DNA from: Phanerodontia chrysosporium
Taxonomy: Eukaryota > Basidiomycota > Agaricomycetes > Polyporales > Phanerochaetaceae
Direction: 5' to 3'
DNA length: 64,000 nt
NCBI GenBank assembly: GCA_001910725.1
Contig: MJGA01000017.1
Span: 496,001 to 560,000 of the forward strand
Shown here piece after piece: positions 24,594 through 35,827 of the stretch. A program made the translations under genes and the position numbers. The notes below the pieces were generated by a model, which was given only the letters and a program-made list of their open reading frames with translations, did no database searches and was not told the origin of the DNA. Positions within the stretch are counted from its first letter, which is position 1. Each line of letters opens with the position of its first letter.

Positions 24594-25276
24594 TCACGCA
24601 GCCTTCGCTTTGCTACGAGCCTCCTCGCGCTCCTTGACGCGCTGGCGTGTCTCCTCTTGCTTCAAGGCGGCTTTGATCTTGCGCTGTCTCTTGCGACGCC
24701 CATTGCCGCGCTTCGGGCCTTCTACTACAATGTCTTCGGCTAGGCGACGTTTCCGGCGAGCAACCTCCTCCTTCCTCTGCTGCTCCCGCTTCTTGTCGCG
24801 CTTGCGCATCGTGGTCATCGAGGCTTTCAGCAACGTGCCGTATTTCGCGTGAAATGCATCGAGTTCACCTGGCTCCACCTGACATAGCCAAAAATCCAGC
24901 ACATTGAACGTATCGAGGTTAATAGGTTGTCTAGAGCGGTGTACATGAGACACGCACCCGAGTGGAAAAGTTGGCATCCTTGCCGTCGGTCACGCGAACG
25001 AGACAAGGGTATTCGGTGGTATCATCGACGGGGTCGGCATGGACATGTGGGTGTCTTCCCCATCGTAGGTCACTGAATATGCGGGCGAGGATGAGAGAAC
25101 GTGTAAGAATCATAGGGCACGTCCATACATCTCTTATGCGTGAGCCATATTGATCCAGAGTCTTTTGAGGTCTCAAACAGTGCAGCTAGCTGTTTGAAGA
25201 ACTAATACATGCGGTGTCAATATCTGCACTAAGATATCTGTGGTTGACATACGGTATCGTTGTCCACTAGCTGCAT
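24594..25276 (-). CDS. SRP14: signal recognition particle subunit SRP14
   Basis: SRP14 binds the Alu domain of the SRP RNA and pauses elongation during ER targeting. Four exons (25253-25276, 25129-25201, 24958-25072, 24594-24878). Read-through: MQLVDNDT then FFKQLAALFETS, GSIWLTHKRLTYDGED, then EYPCLVRVTDGKDANFSTR, VEPGELDAFHAKYGTLLKAS and a lysine/arginine-rich tail, as in fungal SRP14. Exon lengths total 497, one base short of 166 codons: the frame breaks between LTYDGED and DDTTEYPC, at the short runs 25049-25051 or 25058-25061. Restoring one base there gives a normal 165-residue protein. A gene finder would probably split or miss this gene. Confidence 0.9.
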
Positions 25277-25729
25277 GGACGCTGTTCGAGACGATGAGCA
25301 GGACGCAAGCCATTCATGTGGTATTACATAAGCTATCCCAGCGCCAGTGAGCTCTTCCGGCCCCGCCCCGGCCGGCCGACTGTGGGCAAAAACGTAGGAT
25401 TTCGGTCAAAACTGGTATCAGCTTTCGGGGCACAACAGTAATTACTGACTATTGTAAGCATCATACATCCACGACTTCTTACTCGAGTCAGTGGAATACT
25501 TACCACTGGGCGGACCGGACCAAAAGCGTCTAGATAAAGCTCAAAATCTTGCTCAAACCCGGCAGCAGGTTTAGGACAATTCTGCTTGTGCCTGATCATG
25601 AGCCGCTGACAATCCCTTCGAGCTGCTTGCTCATAATCACACAAGTTTCAAAAATCCTTGTGGCTCTCTATCTCCAGGCAATATGAGGTGCACCACTGTC
25701 AGCCTATCTTCTCTTCCGCTTTACACGAC
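25277..25729. other. divergent promoter region between SRP14 and MET1
   Basis: About 450 bases shared by two divergently transcribed genes. A G/C-rich near-palindromic stretch lies at about 25355-25375 (ccggccccgccccggccgg). No ORF of interest is present. Confidence 0.5.
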
Positions 25730-27629
25730 ATGGCCGTCTTCCCCAGCCCTGTAGGCGGTGCCTCACTCCTCCTGTCTTTCCGACTGCAAAAGCGCACCGT
25801 AGTCATCATTGGTTCCAATGCGCTTGCTGCCTCTCGGTCGTTCTCAGCCCTCGAAGCCGATTCGCGGGTGGTCGTTTTGGCGAAGGGGGGCGTGCAGGCT
25901 GCTTGCGAGGAGCTGAGGTGGCGAGCGGAACATGGCGAGATTCAGGTTGTCGACATAGACTCGCTGCCGGGGACTTCTGCAGGCAGTGCAGAACAAGACG
26001 CTGCCGCTCTAGATGCCTACCTCGCGGATGCTGAAGGCGTCGCGTTCGTGATAGTTGCCGATACTATCCTCGGCGGTGAAGGGACTTGCCGCAGAAGCTT
26101 CGCCTCCGCTGCACGCATAGCGGAGGTCTGCAGGGCACGCAACATACCCGTCAATGTGACCGACATGCCGGAACTTTGCGATTTCTCTTTCACCTCCACT
26201 CATCGCTTCACCGACTCGGAAACTGGAGCCCCGAGCACCCTTCAAGTAGGCGTCACCACTAATGGCCAAGGCTGTCGCCTCGCCGGCCGCGTTCGACGGG
26301 ACATTGTCACCAAGCTGCCTAAAGAAGTCGGGGCTGCAGTCGCCAAGGTTGGCCATCTGCGAAGCCTCGCCAAGGCGTCCGCTCCTGTGGCAGACGAGGC
26401 GCAGGCAGAGATTAACGAAGACGAAAGCGTCCCTACCCCGAACCGACCAGTTCCGCAGCGGACTGCTAGCGAAACGGCCGAAGAAAGTGCCCGGAGGCGT
26501 ATGAAATGGGTCGCTCAAGTCAGCGAATATTGGCCTATCTCTCGGCTGGCAAAGCTGACGCGAGCGGAGATGGAAGCTATCCTCGATGGCCAAGGCGGCC
26601 TTCCTTCGAACGGCAGCTCATCCTCTTCTCACTTCCACCAGCACCATCCAGGAGACAGCGAAGTGAGCTCTCTACATTCACTGTCGGTGACACCGACGTC
26701 CCCGCCGGGACGCATTCTTCTTGTCGGTTCTGGACCTGGCCATCCTGCACTTCTCACAGTGGCAACACGGGATGCTCTCACGAAACACGCCGATCTCGTC
26801 CTCTCTGACAAGTTGGTTCCCGACGCGGTGCTCGGACTCATACCCTCACATGTCGAAGTACGCATTGCTCGCAAGTTCCCCGGAAATGCCGACGGTGCGC
26901 AGAACGAATTAATGGAGGCTGCTGTGGAGGCTGCGAAGCAAGGTCGTACCGTAGTCCGCGTACGTCATCCTTCTCTTACAGCCTTCACGTCTACTGACCA
27001 TTCTGCAGCTCAAGCAGGGCGATCCTTCGGTGTACGGCCGTGCAGGAGAAGAAGTGCTGTATTTCCGTGCGCATGGCTTCGAGCCTGTCGTCATCCCAGG
27101 CGTGAGCTCCGTGCTCGCAGGGCCAACATTCGCTGGTATCCCGGTCACGCAGCGTGGTGCAGCGGAGTCATTCGTCGTTTGCACTGGCGTCGGACGGCAG
27201 GGCAAGGAGGTCAAGCTGCCTGGCTACGAGCGCAGCCGCACCCTGGTGCTACTCATGGGTGTCGCGCGCCTCCCCCAGATCCTAGAGACGCTCCTGTCCT
27301 CAGACCCCGCCGTCTCGGGTCGACGCAACGGCTCCGCGTACCCTGCACACCTCCCCATCGCCCTCATCGAACGGGCCTCCATGCCTGACCAGCGCGTCAT
27401 CGTCTCAACGCTACGCGACATAGCCGCGGCGCTCGAAAGCGTTGGCGAGCAGCGACCGCCAGGCATGCTTGTCATCGGCTGGTCCGTGCTATCGCTTTGG
27501 GACAAGGGTGACGTATCTGTGCTGGATGCTGGCGCAGAGGAACATGACGAGGAGCGTATCACGCGGTGGCTTGGCGACAAAAAATGGAGGACGACGGAGG
27601 GCTTGGAGGCTGGCTGGGAGGGTCTGTAG
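25730..27629 (+). CDS. MET1: uroporphyrinogen-III C-methyltransferase (siroheme synthesis)
   Basis: Makes precorrin-2 from uroporphyrinogen III with S-adenosylmethionine, the first step to siroheme, the cofactor of sulfite reductase. Two exons (25730-26959, 27009-27629) encode 616 residues. The N-terminal third is a Rossmann-like domain (TVVIIGSNALAASRSFSALE) like the dehydrogenase/ferrochelatase part of fungal Met1, with DMPELCDFSFTSTHRF. After a Ser/His-rich linker comes the methyltransferase: RILLVGSGPGHPALLTVATR, LVLSDKLVP, VRLKQGDPSVYGRAGEE built across the intron, VIPGVSSVLAGP, GIPVTQRG, and ALIERAS. The ATG at 25730 is the first that precedes the conserved start; an upstream in-frame ATG at 25658 lies in leader-like sequence. 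Confidence 0.93.
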
Positions 27630-27729
27630 ACGGTCTTTACATATACCTTGTGCTGCATCTATATTGGTTTGTTTGCATTAGATTTGCCGTCAACTCTGGT
27701 TGTATTCCTAGTATCCGATTTCTTTATCA

Positions 27730-29640
27730 CTACAACTTGGCCGTTAGAGGCAGATCACGGATCCAGCGGGTGAAGAGGTCCTGTGAGCTCAGTTATCAAT
27801 TGCCCAGATCTATCGAGAAAAACAATGTCGCTCACGTAGGCGGCTTCTGGTTGATCGTATGGGGCCATATGTCTGCGCGAAATACGATCAGTCCTACTGT
27901 TGACTTCGTTGTGTCGGGTATTGACGCACCCAGCCTCGTAGATTTGGACAAATGTAACGTTGCCTGCGGTGAACCCATTGCTGCCAGCCGTGCGTACCTC
28001 GCCCGCTACGCGGCCCGACGTCAGCACCGCCCAAGGCTCAGATGGGCTCGCCTCGAACTCCTCGTGAAACTGGTTCGGGAGTCGCGTAACCCACGCCTCA
28101 TTCCCCTGCGTGAAGAACCGAACATTCATGTTTGGGTTCACGATCAAGAGTAGAATTCAAACCCACCATGTAGTTGCACCCCATGTCCGCGTTCCCCGCG
28201 TACACCAGCAGCCGGACGCCACCATCGACGAGTTCGGGAAGCGGTGCCGCGCTGTTTCGCATGCCATCGCCGCGGCGATTGAAGTCGCCGTTAACCAGCA
28301 TGTTGCAGGACTCGAATTGAAGCCGAGGTGGCACGCCGAGGGCGCGTTTGATGTCGGGCTTGTTCATCCAGATGTCAATCCAGGTGATCTCAGCATAGCA
28401 CAGGTCTCCGTTCTTCTCTGGCTCGCTGGTGCATTACGAGTCAACTGATGGCCCTCCAGTCATATGAACGGGCATACCATTTCTTGCGAACGTCATATGG
28501 GTTGAGACCGAGCTCTGTGACACCCGGTGAGCCGTGATTGCAGATGTCTGCGTGAACGTGCTCACCCTGCAAAGGAGGGAAGTCGTACAGCTCTTTGAAG
28601 CAGTAGCTCTGCGCTGGAGCACATGTGAGCGGCGTGTCATACGTGTAACAGAAGCCGATAAGTCTCTGGCAGACCTCGGCCTTCTTCCGCATATTGTCGC
28701 AATCCGAGCCATTCAACACCGGATACGGGCCACTGCACAGGTACTCTGGGAGCATCGGGACCTGGACGTATGGGTCCGTATCGCCATTAGCAAGAATCAC
28801 GCTCGCAAGGTTGATATGCGTCTTGTCATCGTGCGCAGACGAGGCGTGCTTGACCGCGTTGTGATGGTAAATGGCGGAAGCGATGTGGGGTGCGTACGTC
28901 CCCCATAGCTCTCCGCCGCGACATGAAAGGGCGCGGAAGCATACTGCGCATGCCGCTTGAGGAAAAGCTGGAGGAAAGCATAGACGTCTTCCGCAGAATC
29001 GATGCTGTTGTCCACTCGCGAGCCGTCATCTGAGTACGAGTACCCGACATTCACGGGCTGGTCGAGAAAGATGATGTTCGAGTGCTCGTTCCAGCTGTGC
29101 GGGTTCACTGTGACCTTGGTCCCTTCGTCAGCGACCTTGCATGGCCCCAGCTCAAATAAGAGGCCGGTCATCGAGCTGCAGCCGGGGCCACCGTTCAGCC
29201 AGAGTGTAAGCGGAGCACTTTCCGGCTTGTGCCTTGCCTCGAAGAACCTAACGTTCTTCAGTGTCAACGTCTCGGATCCCAGACTCCAAAGGACGTACCA
29301 AAAGAATAGGTGCTTCCCGGTGGTTACATCGAGATACCCCGAGTATTGTTTCACGGAGGGATCGCAAAGTCGAGGCTCAGTCAACCGAAGCTGGTGCTCC
29401 GGGAACAGACTGCTTGTGACGACCTCATCTGCGCACGTCTTTGCATTAGCTTTGCTATCGCTGCAACAGATACTAGTAGAGTCACCTACATGTCATGCCA
29501 TCCCTACCCGCGTCGGTGACTACCTGCTCGGTTATTGTACCCTTCAAGGGCGTTTGCACCCCGAGGCCGATTCTCGTCGCCGCAGCGGAGGCATTGCAAG
29601 CGACTACGAACAACGTTAGTAAACTACAGCACAACCTCAT
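27730..29640 (-). CDS. secreted serine carboxypeptidase (S10), paralogue 2
   Basis: Close paralogue of the gene at 11709-13671, same strand, with matching introns plus two extra ones. Eight exons: 29524-29640, 29299-29438, 28566-29247, 28478-28514, 28167-28425, 27930-28105, 27836-27872, 27730-27780; about 499 residues. The signal peptide starts [19 protein letters not shown]. Motifs: [58 protein letters not shown] with the nucleophile, [14 protein letters not shown], and [14 protein letters not shown] formed across an intron, with the catalytic His. One base is missing in the C run (plus) at 28900-28904, directly after ESYGG: the paralogue continues GTYAP, here the frame slips. The second-exon acceptor (29439) is less certain than the rest. 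Confidence 0.9.
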
Positions 29641-29905
29641 TCAGCCTGACGCTACAGGGAGAAAGGGTGGAAGGAAAGAGGCTGTGTGAGACTTATATCT
29701 CTCTGCGCAGCTCAGCGCTCTCTGACCGTGTGCTTTTTCCACAAGCCGGGTTTGATGCCACTCGCAGTGGGCCCCATCGTGATACTGCGGTTATATCGTG
29801 CGATTGCTAGTCGCGACCTGCATTATGATCACACCTGCTCGGTGGTACAGAACAAACACTTTGAAAAGGAAAAAAAAAAACCCGTCGACTCGGATCTGGA
29901 GAAAG

Positions 29906-30369
29906 TCATGCTAAGTAGGGTGAGCGGGCGGTGACACCCTGACACCGACTCAGTCGCGGTGGTTCAACATGGAAGAAATCCCCGAAGTCGGTCCAGAGGC
30001 GTGGGTCGATGCTCGGCAACCAGTTCTTGAGAATATGGTCTCTGCAGTCCTGGGACGACGGTGTAAACGCTTGCGAGCCCCTGTAAAATGCGTACTGAAC
30101 GGAGAATCGGCGTAGAGACTTAAACTGCGGCGGCGCAAGCACGCTATCAAGCCATGCAATTCGCGAAAGCGGACTACAATCAATACCAGAGCATGCTGGA
30201 GAGGTGTCGGAGGGGTGACGTTCGAGGATGTCCGTGAAGGATAAGCAGAGGTCGTGGAGAATGTCTGAAGCAAGACCTTGAAGCATGCCGAGGCAGGAAT
30301 AGATATAAGCGCAGGGAGCGAACAGTTTCAAGCTACGGATTGCCGCACTGCGTGGAATGACAAGTGGTT
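29906..30369 (-). CDS. F-box protein, exon 2 (gene split by element A)
   Basis: Second exon of an F-box/leucine-rich-like gene whose first exon is at 51339-52140. It starts after the acceptor ccccacag and reads EPLVIPRSAAIRSLKLFAPC..., with the C-terminal block QFKSLRRFSVQYAF and KNWLPSIDPRLW, matching FSSLERFSVQCQTEF and VWLPNVDHTKW in the intact paralogue at 54760-56078. The two exons (802 and 464 bases) join in phase 1 and give 421 residues; the paralogue has 422. The 57-base intron is now about 21 kb because of the retrotransposons. Whether it can still be spliced is unknown. Confidence 0.85.
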
Positions 30370-30425
30370 CTGTGGGGTCCGATGAGTACGCTGAGGCTGT
30401 TTGTCACGGGCAATAACCGCACATA
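30370..30425 (-). other. 3' part of the F-box intron, with TSD acata
   Basis: On the minus strand this is the rest of the original 57-base intron up to the acceptor cag at 30370-30372. Positions 30421-30425 (acata) are the left copy of the 5-base target duplication of element A; the right copy is 51333-51337. Together with 51338 the right copy keeps the donor GTATGT. Confidence 0.85.
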
Positions 30426-30762
30426 TGTTACAGTCGGGATATGGCTGTGCAAGGCTATGCTGATTTATTTGATCCTCTCGTTTCTCTTACATGTTTCACC
30501 TTCTCTTTCATCACGTTTCATCCCTTGATTCATTATGACTCACACTGACTGGTAGCCTATGCCTCGTTGTTCCCTCCTGGTAGCAGGCCTGGGTTAGAGT
30601 ATATAAGGACTACCTTTCTGTACTCTTTTCTTCAGCTTCTCCTCTTGTACTCCCGTCTAGTTATCTATTGCTACACTTGGAGCCTGAGTCCAAGTCTTCT
30701 GTATTCGCGCTACGCTTGAGGCCTGAGCTCAAGTCTTCAATATACGTATTCAGACTCTTACA
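30426..30762 (+). repeat. element A 5' LTR
   Basis: 337 bases, TG...CA ends. TATA-like box TATATAAG at 30600-30607. Downstream, in the likely transcribed part, are two consecutive hairpin palindromes: CTTGGA/TCCAAG (30676-30694) and CTTGAG/CTCAAG (30715-30733). Identical by eye to 50996-51332. Confidence 0.95.
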
Positions 30763-30765
30763 TTA

Positions 30766-30953
30766 GGAGAAGCTCCCACACGCACCGGTTGGCCTGCCTA
30801 AGGCCCAAGCCCAGAGTATCGCAGCCACCACGGACAAGCTAGCGTGCGCCAGTTGCGCACACGTATTCCACAAGAAACAGATCAAGGACAAGCATTGGGG
30901 AAAGAACGAACGCGGCAGATTTCAGTGGACCAAGTGTCAAGTACAACCGTGCC
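30766..30953 (+). CDS. element A leader frame without ATG, left part (split by C)
   Basis: From the stop codon just after the LTR the frame in phase with gag stays open to 30953, and on the far side of element C from 35640 to the gag ATG at 35828. The copia insertion plus its TSD is 4,686 bases, a multiple of three, so coordinates keep the same phase. It encodes a Cys/His-containing segment (LACASCAHVFHKKQIKDKHW ... KCQVQPC) that resembles a small zinc-binding module. There is no ATG in any frame between the TATA box and 35828. If translated it would need a non-AUG start and would extend Gag at the N-terminus. The coding call is tentative. Confidence 0.45.
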
Positions 30954-31221
30954 TGTTGTCATCCCGAGGCGCCGCCGAGGTGACCCACCTCAGACGCAGG
31001 GCGGCATGCCATAAAAGGCACCCGTCGGTAGTAATCTCCATTCTCTTATCTTCATTCCGATCCACCTTATCTTATCTGAGTATTCCGCCTTTGTAATAAC
31101 ACAAAACCCACTTTTCATTTCCTTTCTAGTAGTTACAAGAAAATGTATAAAAATCCTAGCTACATCTCGCTGAATATTATCGTTCGTTTCCCGCATCTCA
31201 CCCCCGCTCGATTCTTCAAGA
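30954..31221 (+). repeat. element C 5' LTR
   Basis: 268 bases beginning TGTTGTCATCCC. It contains CCATAAAAGG as a possible TATA-like box at about 31008-31019. It is followed directly by ggttatgagcccc, a possible primer-binding site whose tRNA I cannot assign. Confidence 0.93.
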
Positions 31222-31362
31222 GGTTATGAGCCCCGCGCTGTAAAGAGCGCACACGACGATCACCACTCTCTGCAGATCCAGTGCGGATCAAACTCTCGTC
31301 CCTGTCGATCCATTGCGGATCAAATCTAGGCGCCCACATCTCGCGATTATCGCCCTGTCAGT

Positions 31363-34300
31363 ATGACATCAGACACGTCCAGTGTACGCATCGAACCTTT
31401 GAAGGGGCCCGAGAATTACTTCTCGTGGCAGGTGCAAGAACAAGATATCTTGACCGACCTCGGTTATATCGACTACGTCCTCGGCAACAAGACGCGCCAT
31501 GCGACCGACGCCGCAGAGCAAGCGACATTCGACCGCGCAGACCGGAAAGCGCTTAGCGCGATCCGCCTCCGCTGCGCGCCCTCAGTAGTCACGCACATCG
31601 CGTCAAGCACTTCGTCCAAGTCAGCGTGGGACACGCTCAAGTCTATCTACGCCGCGCAAGGCACCATGGCTAAGGTCACAGCGAGCAGAAAGCTCCAGAA
31701 GTACCAGATGGAGGAGGGAGCAGACATGGAAGGGGAATTAAAGAAGATGAGGCAGTTGATGGAAGAGATTACCCTTTCTGGCGGTACGATTACCGATTCA
31801 GATTTCACCTACCAAATCCTTTCTGCCCTTCCCCCTTCCTGGGACGCGTTCATTACGTCTTGTCAGAGCATCACAACCTCGTCAGACCTCACCGGTCGAA
31901 TTCTGACCGAAGAACGCCGCCGCAAGGAGCGCGACACGTCCTCCACGGCACTCGTTGCTCGCCAGCGCCCAAAGAAGTCCAAATTCCGCAAGGGCGTCTA
32001 CTGCCACGGATGCGGAAAGGAAGGTCACATCAAACCCGAATGCCGATCCGGCGGCAACCAGAAGTCTGGCTCCGGAGGCAAATCTTCGCGCGCGCACGTC
32101 GCTGTCGCCGCGGAGACCGACGGCGACTCCTACATGTTCGCCACAATAGAAGAAGTCCCCCAAGACGTGCGCGCCCTCCTGGTCAAGGGGGAAGTCTGGC
32201 TCGGCGATTCCGCCACCGAGCGCCACATTGTACGCGACCGCAACGCGTTCAGCAACTACATCGAGACCCCCAACCACACGGTCACCGGCGCAGGTGTCTG
32301 CAAGGCCTTAGGCCGCGGTGACGTGCAAGTTACCTTCAATACGAAGCAGGGGGAAGTCTCAGTCAAGCTCACCGACGTTCTACACGCGCCGGACATGGAG
32401 TTCAATCTCCTGTCCCTCGGTCGCCTCGCTAGCGCAGGGATGACCTTCGTCGGCACTGGTCCGGACTTATTCATCAAGGACCGCGATCGTACGATCTGCC
32501 ACGGTCGTCGCGTCGGACATCTCTATCACATGGATATGAGACTTCGGTACCCGGCGCGATCTCGAGCGCTCGCCGTGCGCACTGCGCGCACTTGGTATGA
32601 ATGGCACTGCGCTCTGGGACACATTAATCGCCAGCAGCTGCAGGAAATCCATCGCAAAGACCTCGTAGAAGGCATGGAAGTCGACACCTCGTCGGACATC
32701 GACTTCGACTGCGACGCCTGCATCCAGGCCAAGCACTCTCGAGCGCCATTCCCCGATACCGCCGCCGATCGCGCTCTAGCCGTCGGCGATCTCGTCTTTT
32801 CAGACATCTGGGGCCCGGCGCGCATCGCCTCTCTACAGGGCAATACGTACGTCATCACATTCACCGATGCCGCTTCGCGCTACGTCGTTATTTTCTTCAT
32901 GAAATCACGCGACGCCGCCCTCGACCGCTTCAAGAAGTATGAAGCGCTCCTCGAGCGTCATCTCAACGCGAAGATCAAGACGGTACACGTCGACAACGCG
33001 AAGGAATACACTCAAGGCCAGTTTCGCGACTACGCCGCTTCTCGCGGCATTCTCGTCCGCACCACGGCACCATATTCCCCTTCGCAGAACGGCATCGCTG
33101 AACGCCTCAACCGCACTCTCGCGGAGCGCGCGCGCGCCATGCTGATCGCGCGCGACTTGCCGAAATTTCTTTGGCAAGAGGCCTGGGCATACGCCACCTA
33201 TCTCAAGAACCGCACGCCGACGCGCACTCGCGATCTCACGCCCTACGAATTATTCTGGGCCGCCGCCCTGATATCAAGGACGCGCAAGAGTTCGGCACAC
33301 CCTGCTGGGTCCTCGTGCCCGAGAATCGTCGCTCGAAGCTCGAGCCGAAGTCCGAGCGCTACATCTTCACCGGGATCTCGGACAACAGTGCCGGCTGGAG
33401 GTACTTCGTCCCTGGCATGCGCCAGATCCTAGTTTCTCGCGATGTCATCTTCGAGCGTAAGGCTGAACCACCTCGTAGCATCCCCTTCACCCTTGAGGGG
33501 AGAGTCCGACACCTTCTCGAGCCAAATCGCCGCCTTCAGATACCACGACGCCACCACCGGCATCAGCGCCTCAAGCGCCCGACTCTTCGAAGGCATCCAA
33601 GGCTGAACCGTCTGCTACGACGACCAAATCGCGTTCCCCCTCAGTCGCTCTTCCTCGCTCGACATCCTCTAGCGTTCCCCCCGAGTCTACGCGCAAGTCC
33701 GAGCGCAACACGCCTCGCGTCGACTACAAACGTCTTCACCAGACCGGAACCATCGCTCCGAAGTCGACGGATCACGACGCTAGCGCTCACGCCCACATCT
33801 GCTTCGCAGTACGCGGAGATTGGGACCACCCGTCCTCTATTGAGGAGTGTAAGGCACGGGACGACTGGCCGCAATGGCAGGCCGCCATGGACGCTGAAAT
33901 GTCACAGCTCCGGGCGAGGGGAACTTGGGAGATGGGCGACCTTCCGGACGACCGGAAGGCCATCGGCTCACGCTGGGTCTTCGCCATCAAACGCCACCCC
34001 GACGGCTCGATCGACAAGTACAAGGCACGTCTTGTCGCACAAGGTTTCTCCCAGATCCCCGGGCAAGATTACCTTCAAACCTTCGCCCCCGTCGTCCGCC
34101 TCGAATCCTGGCGCGCCGCATGCGCCATCGCCGCCCGTTACGACCTCGACGACGACGGTCTCGACATCACTGGCGCGTATCTCTACGGCCCCCTCGAGGA
34201 GACCATCTACATGCGTCAGGCACCCGGCTACGACGACAACTCTGGCCAAGTCTACGTCCTGCGCAAGGCCCTGTACGGTCTCAAGCAGGCCGGACGCGCC

Positions 34301-35359
34301 TGGAACAACCTCCTCAACCACGTTCTCGTCAATCTGATGGGATTCACTCGCTCCGAGGCTGATCCGTGCGTTTACTTCAAACGCTCCGACGCTCTAACGC
34401 TCGCACTCCTTCATGTCGACGACACTACCCTTTTTGGGAAGCGCGCTGCCTTAAACGACTTCAAGGCCGATATCGCCGCTCACTTCGCCATCACGACCTC
34501 AGGCGCGCTCACCACCTTCGTCGGCATTCAGGCCATTCGCGACCGCACCGCTCGCACGCTCACCATCAAGCAGTCGCACTACATCAAGCTCATTCTCGAG
34601 CGTTTCGGCATGCAAGACTGCAATCCGGTCTCGACGCCGCTTGACCCGAACATCAAGCTTGGGCCGATCTCCGAAGACGAGACGCCCGTTGATGCGCCCT
34701 ACGCCGCCGCCATCGGTTCCCTCATGTACGCCGCTGTCGGTACACGCCCCGACATCGCCTTCGCTGTTCAAGCACTTTCCCAGTTCACCTCTCGACCGTC
34801 CAACACTCACTGGACGGCGGTCAAGCACGTTTTTCGCTATCTCAAGGGCACACTCGACCTCGGCATCACCTACGGTCCCGACGATCAAGATTTGATCGGA
34901 TACTCGGACGCAGACTGGGCACAGTCCCTGGTCGACCGCCGGTCCGTGTCCGGCTACGCCTTCAAGCTTGCCGGCGGCATCATCAGCTGGTCCTCGAAGA
35001 AGCAAGCTACGGTCGCCCTCTCCACGATGGAAGCGGAGTACATCGCTCTCTCACACGCAGCCAAGGAGGCCATCTGGCTACGCCGCCTCCTCGCCGAACT
35101 CGGTATCCTCGGCGACACCGCTACCACGATCCTCACCGACAATCAAGCCGCCATCACTTTCGCGCACGACAGTCAATTTCACGCGCGCTCCAAGCACATC
35201 GATATTCGCCATCATTTCATTCGCGAACGCGTCAAGGACGGCGACATCGACATCACGCATTGCGCCTCCGCCGACAATTGCGCCGACATGCTCACCAAAG
35301 CACTCGCCAAGCCGACGCATCTCAAGCAGCTCGAACTCGCTCAGCTCGTCGCTCGCTGA
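31363..35359 (+). CDS. element C Gag-Pol polyprotein (Ty1/copia)
   Basis: One long frame from the ATG at 31363 with two one-base gaps, in GGG at 33257-33259 and GGGG at 33497-33500; with those counted it runs to the stop at 35359. Domains in order: copia Gag (FSWQVQEQDILTDLGYIDYV), CCHC knuckle (CHGCGKEGHIKPEC), protease with the unusual active site WLGDSATERHIV in place of DSG, integrase zinc finger (H..H..CDAC) and DDE core (FSDIWGP, HVDNAKEYT), RT (KARLVAQGFSQIPGQDYLQT, LLHVDDTTLF) and RNase H (GYSDADWAQ, STMEAEYIAL). The element is probably intact if the two gaps are sequence errors. Confidence 0.9.
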
Positions 35360-35366
35360 GGGGGAG

Positions 35367-35634
35367 TGTTGTCATCCCGAGGCGCCGCCGAGGTGACCCA
35401 CCTCAGACGCAGGGCGGCATGCCATAAAAGGCACCCGTCGGTAGTAATCTCCATTCTCTTATCTTCATTCCGATCCACCTTATCTTATCTGAGTATTCCG
35501 CCTTTGTAATAACACAAAACCCACTTTTCATTTCCTTTCTAGTAGTTACAAGAAAATGTATAAAAATCCTAGCTACATCTCGCTGAATATTATCGTTCGT
35601 TTCCCGCATCTCACCCCCGCTCGATTCTCCAAGA
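35367..35634 (+). repeat. element C 3' LTR
   Basis: Same as 30954-31221 except for one base near the end. The right TSD copy gtgcc follows at 35635-35639. Confidence 0.93.
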
Positions 35635-35639
35635 GTGCC

Positions 35640-35827
35640 CTTGGAGGTACCTTAACGCAGCACCCGAAGACGAAATCTCTGAAGGAGATCACGAACGACC
35701 GACAGAACAGCAAATTAGCAGATTCCCCAGCATCGACGAATACGAGAAGTACTCCGACGAACAGGAGGCAAAAGCACACGACGAAAGCGAAGAAACACAG
35801 TCGTCCACTGACTCCACGCAATCCGAC
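35640..35827 (+). CDS. element A leader frame without ATG, right part
   Basis: Continuation of 30766-30953 after element C, in the same frame as gag and open to its ATG. It encodes an acidic, Glu/Ser-rich segment (EDEISEGDHERPTEQQ, EYEKYSDEQEAKAHDESEE). No ATG in any frame. Tentative as coding. Confidence 0.45.

Larger units (their letters stand above)
30954..35634 (+). mobile_element. element C: Ty1/copia LTR retrotransposon inside element A
   Basis: LTRs of 268 bases at 30954-31221 and 35367-35634, flanked by gtgcc at 30949-30953 and 35635-35639. The copia order (integrase before RT) is clear. A purine tract (gagggggag) precedes the 3' LTR. The LTRs differ at one position by eye (attctTca / attctCca near the end) and end in AAGA rather than the usual CA. 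The element lies in the leader of A in the same orientation. Confidence 0.95.

Noticed and set aside
11709..29640. Programmed frameshifting in host genes
   Set aside because: Breaks fall in unrelated genes at different motifs, without shared slip sites, and also in a non-coding-critical linker; sequence error explains all.
31363..35359. Copia element as a dead, frameshifted copy
   Set aside because: Both breaks are one-base gaps in G runs like those in host genes, and LTRs are nearly identical, so error is the simpler reading.
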